Source: Albidovulum litorale (lineage in GTDB: Bacteria > Pseudomonadota > Alphaproteobacteria > Rhodobacterales > Rhodobacteraceae). From it: 64,000 bases of DNA. Below, in pieces: positions 36,802 through 46,782 of the stretch. The notes under the pieces are model-generated. The model was not told the DNA's origin. It was given only the letters and a program-made list of their open reading frames with translations, and did no database searches. Positions within the stretch are counted from its first letter, which is position 1. Every line of letters starts with the position of its first letter. Both the position numbers and the translations under genes were made by a program. The stretch is from positions 186,001 through 250,000 of the forward strand of contig NZ_JAOWKZ010000005.1 of NCBI RefSeq assembly GCF_025751495.1, written 5' to 3'.

Positions 36802-37029
36802 ATGGATACTAAATATGATTTCGGGCCGGAGGCAGGTGAACGCATCGTCTATGTGCGCGAGGTGACAGTAGCTGACCTGCCGGAGGACATTCGTGCGCAG
36901 GCTGCGGGGCTGGAAACGCTCTATGCCGTCCACGACGCGGATGGCGAGCGGCTGGCGCTCGTCAAGGACCGCAAGATGGCCTTCATCCTGGCAAGGCAGA
37001 ATGACATGGCCCCTGTCAGCGTTCACTAG
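36802..37029 (+). CDS. DUF1150 protein
   Basis: The 75-residue protein matches DUF1150 (PF06620): VYVREVTVADLPEDI and the end segment RKMAFILARQNDM. It is typical of Rhodobacterales and usually follows an Hsp20 gene as here. Its function is unknown. AAGGAG precedes the start. Confidence 0.9.
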   Translation: MDTKYDFGPEAGERIVYVREVTVADLPEDIRAQAAGLETLYAVHDADGERLALVKDRKMAFILARQNDMAPVSVH

Positions 37030-37133
37030 GCATCCGCAACCGGGGTTGCATTTATCTGCGACGGAAAATCTTCCCTGATCCGTGAAGTAAGGGCTGCCGC
37101 ACTGGCGGTGGATTCGGAATGGATGAGGGCAAG

Positions 37134-37619
37134 ATGAGCAAGGTTACAGGCTACAGCCGAACACAGATCGCACTTCACTGGGGCGTTCTGGCATTGATGA
37201 TCGTCAGCTATGTCAGCGAGGACGCAATGAGCGCGGCCTGGCGCGCGTTCAATCGCGGGCAGGAGGTAACGCCGGGCGCACACACCGTACATGTCATCGC
37301 CGGGGGTCTGATTCTGGTTCTGGCGGTCATGCGGCTTCTCACCAGATGGCGCCGTGGCGCACCGGCGGCACCGGAGGCCGGTTATCCGCTGATGAAGCCC
37401 GCCGCTGCGGTGACGCATTGGGCGCTCTATGCGTTGATGCTTGTGATACCCCTGACGGGCATTGCCGCATGGTTCGGCGGCATCCGCGATGCGGGTGAGG
37501 TGCACGAGGTGCTTTTCAACGTGCTCCTCTTGCTCGTGGGGCTGCATGTTGTGGGTGCGCTTTACCACCAGTTCGTGCTGAAGGACGGCCTGATGGAGCG
37601 AATGCGCAAGCCGCTCTGA
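37134..37619 (+). CDS. Cytochrome b561-family membrane protein
   Basis: The 161-residue protein has four hydrophobic helices and His residues suited to bind two haems (ALHWGVLAL, ITHWALYAL-like VTHWALYALM, and HVVGALYHQF). Such proteins move electrons across the inner membrane, in some cases oxidising superoxide. The start at 37134 has GAGGGC 5 nt upstream. It ends at a strong terminator. Confidence 0.88.
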   Translation: MSKVTGYSRTQIALHWGVLALMIVSYVSEDAMSAAWRAFNRGQEVTPGAHTVHVIAGGLILVLAVMRLLTRWRRGAPAAPEAGYPLMKPAAAVTHWALYALMLVIPLTGIAAWFGGIRDAGEVHEVLFNVLLLLVGLHVVGALYHQFVLKDGLMERMRKPL

Positions 37620-37643
37620 CGTCCTTCGCCAGATCCCCAAACG

Positions 37644-37674
37644 AAAGGGCCCCGGATTTCCGGGGCCCTTTTTT
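37644..37674. terminator. Bidirectional intrinsic terminator
   Basis: AAAGGGCCCCGG and CCGGGGCCCTTT make a perfect 12-bp stem with a 4-nt loop, followed by TTTT on the plus strand and preceded by AAA (U-run on the minus strand). It serves the convergent cytochrome b561 and ATP sulfurylase genes. Confidence 0.92.
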
Positions 37675-37694
37675 GATTTCTGGAAGATCGAGGA

Positions 37695-39758
37695 TCAGGC
37701 CCGGATCAGCCCCATGCTTTCCAGCTTCAGGATCACCTGATGCGCGCAGTTGTCGACATCTACATTCTCGGTTTCGACCTTAAGCTCAGGATTCTTCGGT
37801 TCCTCGTAAGGGTCCGAGATGCCGGTGAACTCCTTGATCTTGCCTTCGCGCGCGAGCTTGTAGAGCCCCTTGCGGTCGCGCCGTTCGCATTCCTCAAGGC
37901 TCGTCGCGACATGAACCTCGACGAACGCGCCGTAGGCCTCGATCATCTCGCGCACCGCGCGGCGGGTGGCCGTGTAGGGCGCGATCGGGGCGCAGATGGC
38001 GATGCCGCCGTTCTTGGTGATCTCGGACGCGACATAGCCGATGCGCTTGATGTTGATGTCGCGGTGTTCCTTGCTGAAGCCCAGTTCTGACGACAGGTGT
38101 TTGCGCACCACATCGCCATCGAGAAGCGTTGTCGGGCGGCCGCCCATCTCCATCAATTTGACCATCAGCGCGTTGGCGATGGTCGACTTGCCCGAGCCCG
38201 AAAGCCCGGTGAAGAAGACGGTGAAGCCCTGCTTGGCGCGGGGCGGCGAGGTGCGGCGCAGTTCCTGTACAACCTCGGGGAAGGAGAACCATTCGGGGAT
38301 CTCCAGCCCCTCGCGCAGACGACGCCGCAGTTCGGTTCCCGAGATGTCCAGAACGGTCGAACCTTCCGGAACTTCGTCGACGGGGAAATACTGCGCCTTT
38401 TCCTGCACATAGACCATTTGTTTGAAATCGACCATTTCGATGCCGATCTCTTCCTGATGCTGGCGCACCAGTTCCTGCGCGGCATAGGGATCGTAGAAAT
38501 CCTTGCCTTCGGAGTTCTTGCCCGGCCCCGCATGGTCGCGGCCGATGATCATATGTGTCAGGCCGTGGTTCTTGCGGATGATCGCGTGCCAAAGCGCCTC
38601 GCGCGGGCCGCCCATGCGCATGGCGAGGTTCAGAAGCGAGAGATGCGTGGTCGAGGTCGGATACTGGTCCAGCACCGCTTCATAGCAGCGCACGCGGGTG
38701 AAGTGATCCACGTCGCCCGGCTTCGTCATGCCGACGACGGGATGGATCAGAAGGTTCGCCTGCGCTTCCTTGGCGGCGCGGAAGGTCAGTTCCTGGTGCG
38801 CGCGGTGCAGGGGGTTACGGGTCTGGAACGCGACGATCTTGCGCCAGCCGAGTTTGCGGAAATGGGCGCGAAGCTCGTTCGGCGTGTCGCGACGGGCTTT
38901 GAAATCGTAGTGCACGGGCTGCTGGATGCCGGTCACCGGGCCGCCGAGATAGACCTTGCCGGCGGTGTTGTGCAGGTAGTTGACCGCAGGATGGGCGATG
39001 TCGTCAGCGCCAAAGACCTTTTCGGCCTCGACGCTCTTGTTCGGCACCCATTTGTCGGTGACCGACAGAATGGCGAGGATGACGCCCTCCGCATCGCGTA
39101 GCGCGATGTCCTGACCCGGCTCCACCTTGGCCGCGAAGTCCTCGGAGACGTCGAGCGTGACCGGCATCGGCCAGAGCGAACCGTCGGACAGGCGCATATT
39201 GTTCAGAACGCCGTCATAGTCGGCTTCGGTCATGAAGCCCTTGAGCGGGTAGAAGCCGCCGTTCATCAGCAGTTCCAGATCGCAGACCTGGCGCTGGGTG
39301 AGGTCCCACGAGGGCAGGGCGCCCGCTTCGTGCTTCAGCTTCTGGGCGCTGTCGTAGGAGACATAAAGCTCCGGGATCGGGGCAAGATTGGATTGCATCA
39401 AAGGGGTCCTTTTCTTGAGATGGAGAAGGCCGCTCTCCGTGCCGGTCAGTTCGGCATGAAGCGCGTCATATTCGGCGAGTTTGCGGGCGAGGAACCGGTC
39501 GGTCAGGCGGGCCTTGGTCGCGGCGCCCTTCGTTGTCAGTTCATAGGTGAAGCGCTGGCGGCGGTCGGGGCCGTTGCGGTCGGCGACACGGATATATCCG
39601 GCCTCGGTCGCGGCGCGCAGATGGGTGTTGAGCGTGCCGAGGCTGACGCCAAGCGCATCCGCCGTCGCGCGCTGCGACGCGTCGGGCCGCTGGTCAAGCT
39701 GACGCAGCAGGCGGAAGAGCTGATCGTCTTCCGAAGGGGATGTGGCCGTCTGTGGCAC
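37695..39758 (-). CDS. Bifunctional ATP sulfurylase/APS kinase with N-terminal MarR-like HTH
   Basis: Residues 121-687 (start Met at 39398) are a fused sulfate adenylyltransferase (about 121-510, with QTRNPLHRAHQ and GRDHAGPGKNS) and APS kinase (about 515-687, with P-loop GLSGSGKSTIA). They convert sulfate to PAPS. Ahead of them, with no stop between, residues about 10-105 form a MarR_EPS-type winged helix (SQRATADALGVSLGTLNTHL). A GTG opens the long frame at 39758. The inner ATG has a good ribosome site (AAAAGGA, 8 nt away), so the enzyme could also be made alone (567 residues, its usual size). A perfect palindrome lies 20 bp upstream of the GTG. Enzyme call secure; fusion is real as an open frame, expression as a fusion is inferred. 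Confidence 0.9.
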   Translation of the reverse strand: MPQTATSPSEDDQLFRLLRQLDQRPDASQRATADALGVSLGTLNTHLRAATEAGYIRVADRNGPDRRQRFTYELTTKGAATKARLTDRFLARKLAEYDALHAELTGTESGLLHLKKRTPLMQSNLAPIPELYVSYDSAQKLKHEAGALPSWDLTQRQVCDLELLMNGGFYPLKGFMTEADYDGVLNNMRLSDGSLWPMPVTLDVSEDFAAKVEPGQDIALRDAEGVILAILSVTDKWVPNKSVEAEKVFGADDIAHPAVNYLHNTAGKVYLGGPVTGIQQPVHYDFKARRDTPNELRAHFRKLGWRKIVAFQTRNPLHRAHQELTFRAAKEAQANLLIHPVVGMTKPGDVDHFTRVRCYEAVLDQYPTSTTHLSLLNLAMRMGGPREALWHAIIRKNHGLTHMIIGRDHAGPGKNSEGKDFYDPYAAQELVRQHQEEIGIEMVDFKQMVYVQEKAQYFPVDEVPEGSTVLDISGTELRRRLREGLEIPEWFSFPEVVQELRRTSPPRAKQGFTVFFTGLSGSGKSTIANALMVKLMEMGGRPTTLLDGDVVRKHLSSELGFSKEHRDINIKRIGYVASEITKNGGIAICAPIAPYTATRRAVREMIEAYGAFVEVHVATSLEECERRDRKGLYKLAREGKIKEFTGISDPYEEPKNPELKVETENVDVDNCAHQVILKLESMGLIRA

Positions 39759-40200
39759 CGGGGGCGACTCAATTTATGTTCAGCGCTGAACGAATCTCAT
39801 ATCGGTCCGGGAAATGAAAGGAAAAACCACCTTTTGGGGTGGCAGCGATAATCAGTGACCCTGATGCCACAGCATTGATGCAGTTGCGGGGCTGATCATC
39901 CGGGGGGTGCGACGACAAGATCCGATCGCGACGCTGGCGGTTGCCAGAACCTGCGTTGCTGGCTACCCTCCCCCAAGGCCAACAGAAAAGGGAGGGCTGC
40001 GAATGCGATCGATTCATAAGCGGCATCTGACCTATGGCCCTGTTCAAGCCCTGCATGACTGACGTGCAGGGCGGATCGACATAAGGTTTTCAGACCCCGA
40101 TCTGCCCGGATGGGTGGCCGTTCCCTTTGCGGAAGGCCGCCCGACATTCTCGCCGCGATGACCAGACGGACGGCATCCGGCCCCGGCAGAGAAACCCGAT
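39759..40200. other. Intergenic region between HTH-sulfurylase and ABC-F genes
   Basis: Apart from the palindrome at 39778-39791 I see no gene, RNA or repeat in these 442 bp. The region should contain divergent promoters. Confidence 0.5.
39778..39791. promoter_or_regulatory. Perfect palindrome, probable operator of the HTH domain
   Basis: GTTCAGC-GCTGAAC is a perfect 14-bp dyad, 20 bp upstream of the GTG of the HTH-sulfurylase frame, next to a possible -10 (CATAAAT on the minus strand). Position and symmetry suit autoregulation by the winged-helix domain. Confidence 0.5.
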
Positions 40201-41727
40201 ATGACGATCCTGACCCTGAAAGACATTGGCGTAACGCTTGGCGCGCCGCTTTTCACCGATCTTTCCCTGACGCTGAGCCCGGGCGACCGCCTCGGCCTTG
40301 TCGCCGCGAACGGGCGGGGCAAATCCACGCTTCTGCGCATCATCGCCGGAGAAGCCGAACCGACGACCGGAGACGTGACCCGGTCGCGCGGCCTTCGCAT
40401 CGGCCATCTGGTGCAGGAGATTCCCGAAAGGCTCATGCCCTTTCCGTTCCGCGCAGCCGTGCTTGACGCCCTGTCGCCGGATCAGGCCGAAAACGAAAGC
40501 TGGCGGGTGGATATTGTGCTCGACGATCTCTCGGTGCCCGGTGAACTGCGCGACCGGCCACTTACTGCTCTGTCCGGCGGCTGGCGCCGGATGGCGATGC
40601 TGACGCGGGTTTGGGTGACGGAGCCCGATTGCCTGCTGCTCGACGAGCCGACGAACCACCTCGATTTGGAACGGATTGCGGGGCTGGAGGCGTTCCTGAC
40701 CGGCTTGCCGCGCAACTTCCCCCTGATCGTCGCCAGCCACGACCGCGCGTTTTTGGACCGTGTCACCAACCGCACCTTGTTTCTGCGCCCCGAGGCTTCC
40801 CGCGATTTCGCGCTGCCCTATTCTCGTGCACGGGCGGCGGTGGATGAGGCCGATGCTGCCGATGCCCGCCGCTTCGGCAATGAGATGCAGAAGGCCGCGG
40901 GCCTGCGCCGTCAGGCGGCGAAGCTGAAGAATATCGGCATCAATTCCGGCTCGGATCTCCTGACGGTGAAGACCAAGCAACTGAGCGAGCGGGCTGAAAG
41001 GATCGAGGCGACCGCCCGGCCTGCGCATCGCGAAGGCTCGGCGGGGGACATAAGGCTGGACGCGACGCGCAGCCATGCCCGCGCGCTGGTGACGCTGGAG
41101 GATGCCGGTGTGACCGCGCCCGACGGCCGTATGCTCTTCCGCACCGGCAGGAAATGGATCGTGCCGGGCGACCGGGTCGTCCTTCTGGGGGCGAATGGCG
41201 CGGGCAAGAGCCGGGCTTTGGCCCTGATCGCTGCGGCGATATCGGCGGGAGGGGCCGAGGGTTTGCGCATCGCGGCCTCGGTTGTGCCGGGTATCTTCGA
41301 TCAGGGGCTCACGGGGCTGAACGGGGCCGACACTCCGTTTGAACTCATCGCCGGGAACTACGGCCAGTCGGACCAGACTGTGCGGGGTTTGCTGGCAGGC
41401 GTCGGGATCGCCATCGCGGCGCAGGACCGCCCGGCGCGGAACCTCTCGGGCGGGCAGCGGGCACGGCTTGCGATGCTGATCCTGCGGCTGATCCGCCCGA
41501 ACCTCTATTTGCTTGATGAGCCGACCAACCATCTCGATATCGAGGGGCAGGAGGCGCTGGAGCGCGAGTTGATGGCCGAGGATGTCAGCGCGCTTATCGT
41601 CTCGCATGACCGCGCCTTCATCCGCGCCACCGGCACAAGGTTCTGGCGGATCGGTAAGGGGCGGCTGGACGAGGTGGATGACCCCGAGGCGTTCTTTGCC
41701 GGGATGGAGGGGGGCGGAGGCGGATAA
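40201..41727 (+). CDS. ABC-F family ATPase
   Basis: The 508-residue soluble protein has two ABC domains: Walker A at ANGRGKST and GANGAGKS, signatures LSGGWRRM and LSGGQRAR, and Walker B LLLDEPTNHLD twice. ABC-F proteins act on ribosomes rather than membranes. The linker (around 210-275) is moderately charged; no membrane domains are present. Whether it rescues stalled ribosomes or confers resistance cannot be told. It is convergent with trxB by 1 nt. Confidence 0.92.
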   Translation: MTILTLKDIGVTLGAPLFTDLSLTLSPGDRLGLVAANGRGKSTLLRIIAGEAEPTTGDVTRSRGLRIGHLVQEIPERLMPFPFRAAVLDALSPDQAENESWRVDIVLDDLSVPGELRDRPLTALSGGWRRMAMLTRVWVTEPDCLLLDEPTNHLDLERIAGLEAFLTGLPRNFPLIVASHDRAFLDRVTNRTLFLRPEASRDFALPYSRARAAVDEADAADARRFGNEMQKAAGLRRQAAKLKNIGINSGSDLLTVKTKQLSERAERIEATARPAHREGSAGDIRLDATRSHARALVTLEDAGVTAPDGRMLFRTGRKWIVPGDRVVLLGANGAGKSRALALIAAAISAGGAEGLRIAASVVPGIFDQGLTGLNGADTPFELIAGNYGQSDQTVRGLLAGVGIAIAAQDRPARNLSGGQRARLAMLILRLIRPNLYLLDEPTNHLDIEGQEALERELMAEDVSALIVSHDRAFIRATGTRFWRIGKGRLDEVDDPEAFFAGMEGGGGG

Positions 41728-41728
41728 G

Positions 41729-42733
<1,005 letters not shown>

Positions 42734-42793
42734 TCAGCATTGCCGAGCGGGAAAACCCCCGCTTGGGATTGGGCGGCTTCACAAGGGCAGGGT

Positions 42794-42841
42794 GTAAAAA
42801 TCTTTTGAAGATTTTTACCAAGAAAATTTGAATTTTCTTGG
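42794..42841. repeat. Two abutting perfect AT-rich inverted repeats
   Basis: First dyad: GTAAAAATCTT / AAGATTTTTAC (42794-42804, 42808-42818, 3-nt loop). Second: CCAAGAAAATT / AATTTTCTTGG (42818-42828, 42831-42841, 2-nt loop). Both are perfect 11-bp stems and share one base. They stand out in a GC-rich genome. They lie between divergent trxB and Lrp genes and could be a repeated element, tandem operators or a transcription attenuator. Confidence 0.85.
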
Positions 42842-42947
42842 CAGCGGAGACGGGGAGTTGCGAAAATAATTGCGCGTAGACGAAATATTATTGCGCATCC
42901 AGCCGCCCGAAGGTAAGTTCCGCAAAAATCCGAGGAGCATATTACCG

Positions 42948-43448
42948 ATGGGCGCCAATCGTCTTGACGAGATCGACCGCAAGATCCTGGCCGAGTTGCA
43001 GGATGACGGGCGCATGACCAATGTCGAACTGGCCCGCCGCGTCGGGATTTCGGCCCCGCCCTGCCTGCGCCGGGTGCGGACGCTGGAAGAGGCGGGCTAT
43101 ATCCGCGGCTACCACGCCGATGTCAATCCGCGCGAACTGGGTTTCGAGGTTCAGGTCTTCGCCATGGTGGGGCTCCACAGCCAGGCCGAGGTCGATCTGT
43201 CGGCCTTCGAGCAGCGCTGCCGGAACTGGCCGTTTGTCCGCGAATGCCACATGCTGAACGGCGAGATCGACTTCATCCTGAAATGCGTGGCACCTGATCT
43301 GTCGTCATTTCAGACCTTTCTGACCGAGGAACTGACCTCCGCCCCGAATGTGGCCAGCGTCAAGACATCGCTCGTGATCCGCTGCGCCAAGGACAAGCCC
43401 GGCGTACCGTTTGACGTGCTGGAAGAAAGGCTCGGGCGCAGCGCCTGA
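42948..43448 (+). CDS. Lrp/AsnC-family transcriptional regulator
   Basis: The 166-residue regulator has an HTH (IDRKILAELQDDGRMTN and RVGISAPPCLRRV, about 10-55) and the RAM ligand domain (about 70-150). Such proteins sense amino acids. The ATG at 42948 follows GAGGAG; trxB is divergent. Confidence 0.93.
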   Translation: MGANRLDEIDRKILAELQDDGRMTNVELARRVGISAPPCLRRVRTLEEAGYIRGYHADVNPRELGFEVQVFAMVGLHSQAEVDLSAFEQRCRNWPFVRECHMLNGEIDFILKCVAPDLSSFQTFLTEELTSAPNVASVKTSLVIRCAKDKPGVPFDVLEERLGRSA

Positions 43449-43502
43449 GACCGATGATCGGTCCCCGGCACCGCGCCCGGAGGCTGCCGGTCCGGTTTCG
43501 CC

Positions 43503-44312
43503 CTAACCGACCAGGGCTGCCTCGACCTCTTTGGCAGTCATCCGCGGATGCGCCATCGCACCGAAGCCGCTGAAACCCTGCAAATGCGGGAACAGCGACA
43601 GGAAGCGCTGGGACAGTTCCACGCCGAACCGGTTCTGAAGCTCGGGGCCCGGGTGATAGCTTTCGATATCGAGCCCGGCGGCGCGGATCGAACCCTGCCG
43701 TTCAAGCATGATGTGATAGACCGGCACCGGGGTGACCGGCGTAACCTCGATGATGCTGACACCATCGACAAAGGTCGTCGCCGGGGCGTAGGAGCCGCTG
43801 AGATGGGCCTGATCGGGATTCTGGTCGCCGCGCACGAGAAGGCGCGCCGAGGGGCCGAGGACGACATCGGGCATCGGCCGTCCGACACCGAACGCATCGG
43901 CGGTCACCCGGATCATCCGGCCGGAGGACATTCCCGGCATCGCATGTGCCGGGAACAGCGTCATCGAGCCGATCCAGGTGATGGTTTCGCAGCGGCCTTC
44001 AGCGGTGATCGCCACCATACCCGGTACGAGGTCTTCGACGGCGACCGGCCCTTCGGTCGTCGCGATGACCGTTCCGCGGGCAAGTGCCGAGAACGCGGTC
44101 TCGAACTCCGCGATCGCGGGTGCGAGGCGGATAACACTTTCAATATTGCCATCGGCATCGAGATACGACACCTCGTATCGCCGCGTCATCGGCGCGCCGG
44201 TTGGCGCGGCCTTGCGGGGTTTGGGCGTGATTGAAGGAACAATTTGACTATGGTTTTTCGAAGGAGGTGTAACATCCGCCGAAAAACGGGCGGGGAACTG
44301 GGCATACGACAC
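43503..44312 (-). CDS. Hint-domain (Hedgehog/intein-like) protein lacking the catalytic Cys
   Basis: The 269-residue protein contains a Hint_2-type domain (about 75-215) common in roseobacters: ALARGTVIATTEGPVAVEDLVPG, GRPMPDVVLGPSARLLVRGD and the His of YHIMLERQG. At the nucleophile position, where family members usually read CF-x-x-GT, this one reads ALARGT, so the self-cleaving Cys is absent. It is probably not self-splicing. Start is a GTG with AAAGG about 8 nt upstream. Function unknown. Confidence 0.8.
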   Translation of the reverse strand: MSYAQFPARFSADVTPPSKNHSQIVPSITPKPRKAAPTGAPMTRRYEVSYLDADGNIESVIRLAPAIAEFETAFSALARGTVIATTEGPVAVEDLVPGMVAITAEGRCETITWIGSMTLFPAHAMPGMSSGRMIRVTADAFGVGRPMPDVVLGPSARLLVRGDQNPDQAHLSGSYAPATTFVDGVSIIEVTPVTPVPVYHIMLERQGSIRAAGLDIESYHPGPELQNRFGVELSQRFLSLFPHLQGFSGFGAMAHPRMTAKEVEAALVG

Positions 44313-44947
44313 TAAAGCAGCCTTTCAGCACTATAGATCTGCGGGGCCCCCACCCCGAATGCAGATTTATGACCTTCACGTTAATCTGGCATTTATCAAA
44401 AAGTCAAAACGGTCAGCAGACTGGACCGGACTGGCAGTGCAATTCCCGATCACGCCAGTGCTTTGTTGCACCTGCCGGGACGAGTGTCACCATTCAGGAA
44501 ATAGATTGGGTCCGATCCGCACAACAATGCGCGAATCGGTGACGCTCGACGCGGTGTTCCGTCCTGTCGAGTGTCTGGAAATAATCTGAAAGGGTTTTGC
44601 TGGCCCGACGGGACTATCCGGGGCGGTTTTCCCTCGCCCATGGAAATGCAAACTCGGGGCTTGCGCTCTCAAGGAGAATTCGTTTCATCCAGCGGGGTTT
44701 CTGCATCATCTTTTTTTGTCCTTGCCTCTGGTTTCGGCCTCTTTCGGGCCATGGATACGGGCCAGGATCTCTGCCCGCGCTACTACTCTAACCAGCAATG
44801 CGGCGCGGGTAGGGCAGTTCAGGTTGTATTTGATCTGCAGAACGTCACGCGCGCACAGGCTAAAATTAATCATTTTCAAAGGCTTGCGATGGGGTTTGCG
44901 GCAGCCGACGCGAATTGTGGCTTTTCCGTGGCGGTTCGGTGCTCTCT
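44313..44947. other. 635-bp gene-poor region with a regulator remnant
   Basis: The region is less GC-rich than its surroundings. Short open frames on the plus strand look non-coding. The only protein signal is a LuxR-type HTH end on the minus strand (44706-44873). I see no RNA gene. Confidence 0.5.
44706..44873 (-). pseudogene. Remnant of a LuxR-type HTH regulator
   Basis: The 55-residue minus-strand frame reads DVLQIKYNLNCPTRAALLVRVVARAEI, resembling the recognition helix end and last helix of a LuxR-family HTH (K-LNC-TR-A pattern), followed by a charged tail. Its upstream part, where the first HTH helices should be, is not recognisable. It is probably a decayed regulator gene. Confidence 0.4.
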
Positions 44948-45709
44948 CTATAGCCGAATTGCGGAAATCAAGCGCCCGTAATCGGCTTCGTGCAGGTGGA
45001 CCGAGCGGCGGTAGGAGAAGAACCGGTCAGGATCGCTGTAGGTGCAGTGGCCGGTCCACTCGGCACGGCGGATGCCTGCCTTGCGCAGCCGGTACAGCCC
45101 GAAACCGGGCAAATCGAAGAGGGCCCGGTCACCCCTGCCGCTGGAAAAGAAACGCGATAGTGCGGGGTCTTCAGTCAGGAACTCCTCGACGAATTCGGGG
45201 CCAACCTCATAGGCTTTCTGGCTGATTGACGGGCCGATCACCGCAACCGTGTCGCCGCGCCGCGCGCCAAGTGCGACCATCGCGTCGAGTGTTGCCTCCA
45301 GTACGCCTGACAGAGCGCCGCGCCATCCCGCATGGGCGGCGCCGATGACGCCTGCATTGTGATCTGCAAACAGCACTGGCTGGCAATCGGCGGTCAGCAC
45401 CGTAAGCGCCAATCCAGGTTCGGCCGTCACCAGCGCATCGGCCCGCATCGGCGCGGTCAGTGGCCCGGTCACGGTCACGACATCGGCCGAGTGTACCTGG
45501 TGGACGCCGATCATCGACCCGGTCGAAATACCCAGCGCCTGTGCCACGCGCTCGCGATTGATGGCGACCGCCTCTGTCTGGTCCGAGGATCCGTGGCCGC
45601 AGTTCAACCCGGCAAAGATGCCCGACGACGCGCCGCCCTTGCGGGTGAAAAATCCATGCCGGAACGGCGCCAGCGCGTCATGGGTCAGAATGTCCAAGGT
45701 CATCGACAT
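44948..45709 (-). CDS. pgeF: PgeF/YfiH purine nucleoside phosphorylase-like (laccase-domain) protein
   Basis: The 253-residue protein has the Cu-oxidase_4 metal ligands: HQVHSADVV, TADCQPVLFAD and AHAGWRGALSG. The family is known as polyphenol oxidase-like proteins, with peptidoglycan editing or purine nucleoside activity reported. Start ATG overlaps the midA stop (TGATG). It is the third gene of lgt-midA-pgeF. Confidence 0.92.
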   Translation of the reverse strand: MSMTLDILTHDALAPFRHGFFTRKGGASSGIFAGLNCGHGSSDQTEAVAINRERVAQALGISTGSMIGVHQVHSADVVTVTGPLTAPMRADALVTAEPGLALTVLTADCQPVLFADHNAGVIGAAHAGWRGALSGVLEATLDAMVALGARRGDTVAVIGPSISQKAYEVGPEFVEEFLTEDPALSRFFSSGRGDRALFDLPGFGLYRLRKAGIRRAEWTGHCTYSDPDRFFSYRRSVHLHEADYGRLISAIRL

Positions 45710-46782
45710 CAGGCAAGGTCCAATCCGGGAGGCGGCGCGCTGCCCCTCGGGTGGCAGGCGATGGCCTTGAACAACTGTCCCATTTCCTCGGGATGGGTCA
45801 AGCGCCGATGCGCGGCGATGTGGCTTTCCAGTTTTTCACCCGCGAGGTTCCGGGCAAGCGCCTGCGCCCGTGCCGTGATGCCGAGCCGTTCGAGGAATAC
45901 ACCCTGCGGGGTCATTGCCGTTGCCCTTGTCGCATCCGTCGCGAAGGCGTCCGCAAGCGACTGAAAATCGACATGCGCCGTCAGATCGGCGAGACCCGGT
46001 TCCGCAAAGGGATCGACCGGCTGGTGATCCTTCAGCGCCTGGAACGTATCGCCGAGTGAGCGCCAGTCGCCGTAATCGACGATCAGCGCGACGCCGCCAT
46101 GTGCAGCGATGCGGCTGGCGATCTCTCCGGCAATGGCAGGCAGGGCAGGGCAGTGTTCGACGATATCCCCGGGCTTCGTGTCATGTGTGCGGTGGGCCAG
46201 AAGTGCCGCCGGTGCAGGAGGGGCAAGGCCCGGCACCAGCCTGTCGTTTTTCAGACCGACCTGCCGCTCTGCCCATCCCTCGATGCGGCGTTCGAACTGT
46301 CGTATCGGCAGCGCGTCGAAAAATTCGTTGGCAACAAGGTAGAGCGGCCCGTCGGGCAGTGTGGCAATGCTGTCATGCCAGTGCGGGGTATGGCCCTTCA
46401 GCGTCTCGGCCTGTTTCGCACGAAGCGCAGGCGATGCTTCGACCAGATGCACATTCGCGGCATCGGCCATGCCGGGCACCGCTCGGATCGTCCGCAGGAT
46501 ATCGGCCATCAGAGTGCCGCGCCCGGGGCCGATCTCGGCCAAGAGGAAGGGGGCGGGCCGCCCCTGATCCATCCAGCATTGGGCAAGGCAGAGGCCGAGC
46601 ATTTCGCCGAACATCTGGCTGATCTCCGGCGCGGTGGTGAAGTCGCCTGCCGCGCCGAGGGGATCACGGGTCGCGTAATAACCGTGATCGGGGTTCAGGA
46701 GGCATTCGGCCATGTAATCCGACAGGCTCATCGGCCCCTCGGCGGCGATCCGTGCCGCGATGATCCGCCCAAGCGGCGTCAC
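45709..46782 (-). CDS. MidA/NDUFAF7-type SAM-dependent methyltransferase
   Basis: The 357-residue protein shows HGYYATRDPLGAAGDFTTAPEIS (split motif; conserved family start), the SAM site AEIGPGRGTLMADI and VDYGDW. It is the bacterial relative of mitochondrial complex I assembly methyltransferase NDUFAF7, which methylates an Arg in a NADH dehydrogenase subunit. GTG at 46782 overlaps the lgt stop (GTGA), a better start than a GTG 24 nt earlier. Confidence 0.92.
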   Translation of the reverse strand: MTPLGRIIAARIAAEGPMSLSDYMAECLLNPDHGYYATRDPLGAAGDFTTAPEISQMFGEMLGLCLAQCWMDQGRPAPFLLAEIGPGRGTLMADILRTIRAVPGMADAANVHLVEASPALRAKQAETLKGHTPHWHDSIATLPDGPLYLVANEFFDALPIRQFERRIEGWAERQVGLKNDRLVPGLAPPAPAALLAHRTHDTKPGDIVEHCPALPAIAGEIASRIAAHGGVALIVDYGDWRSLGDTFQALKDHQPVDPFAEPGLADLTAHVDFQSLADAFATDATRATAMTPQGVFLERLGITARAQALARNLAGEKLESHIAAHRRLTHPEEMGQLFKAIACHPRGSAPPPGLDLA

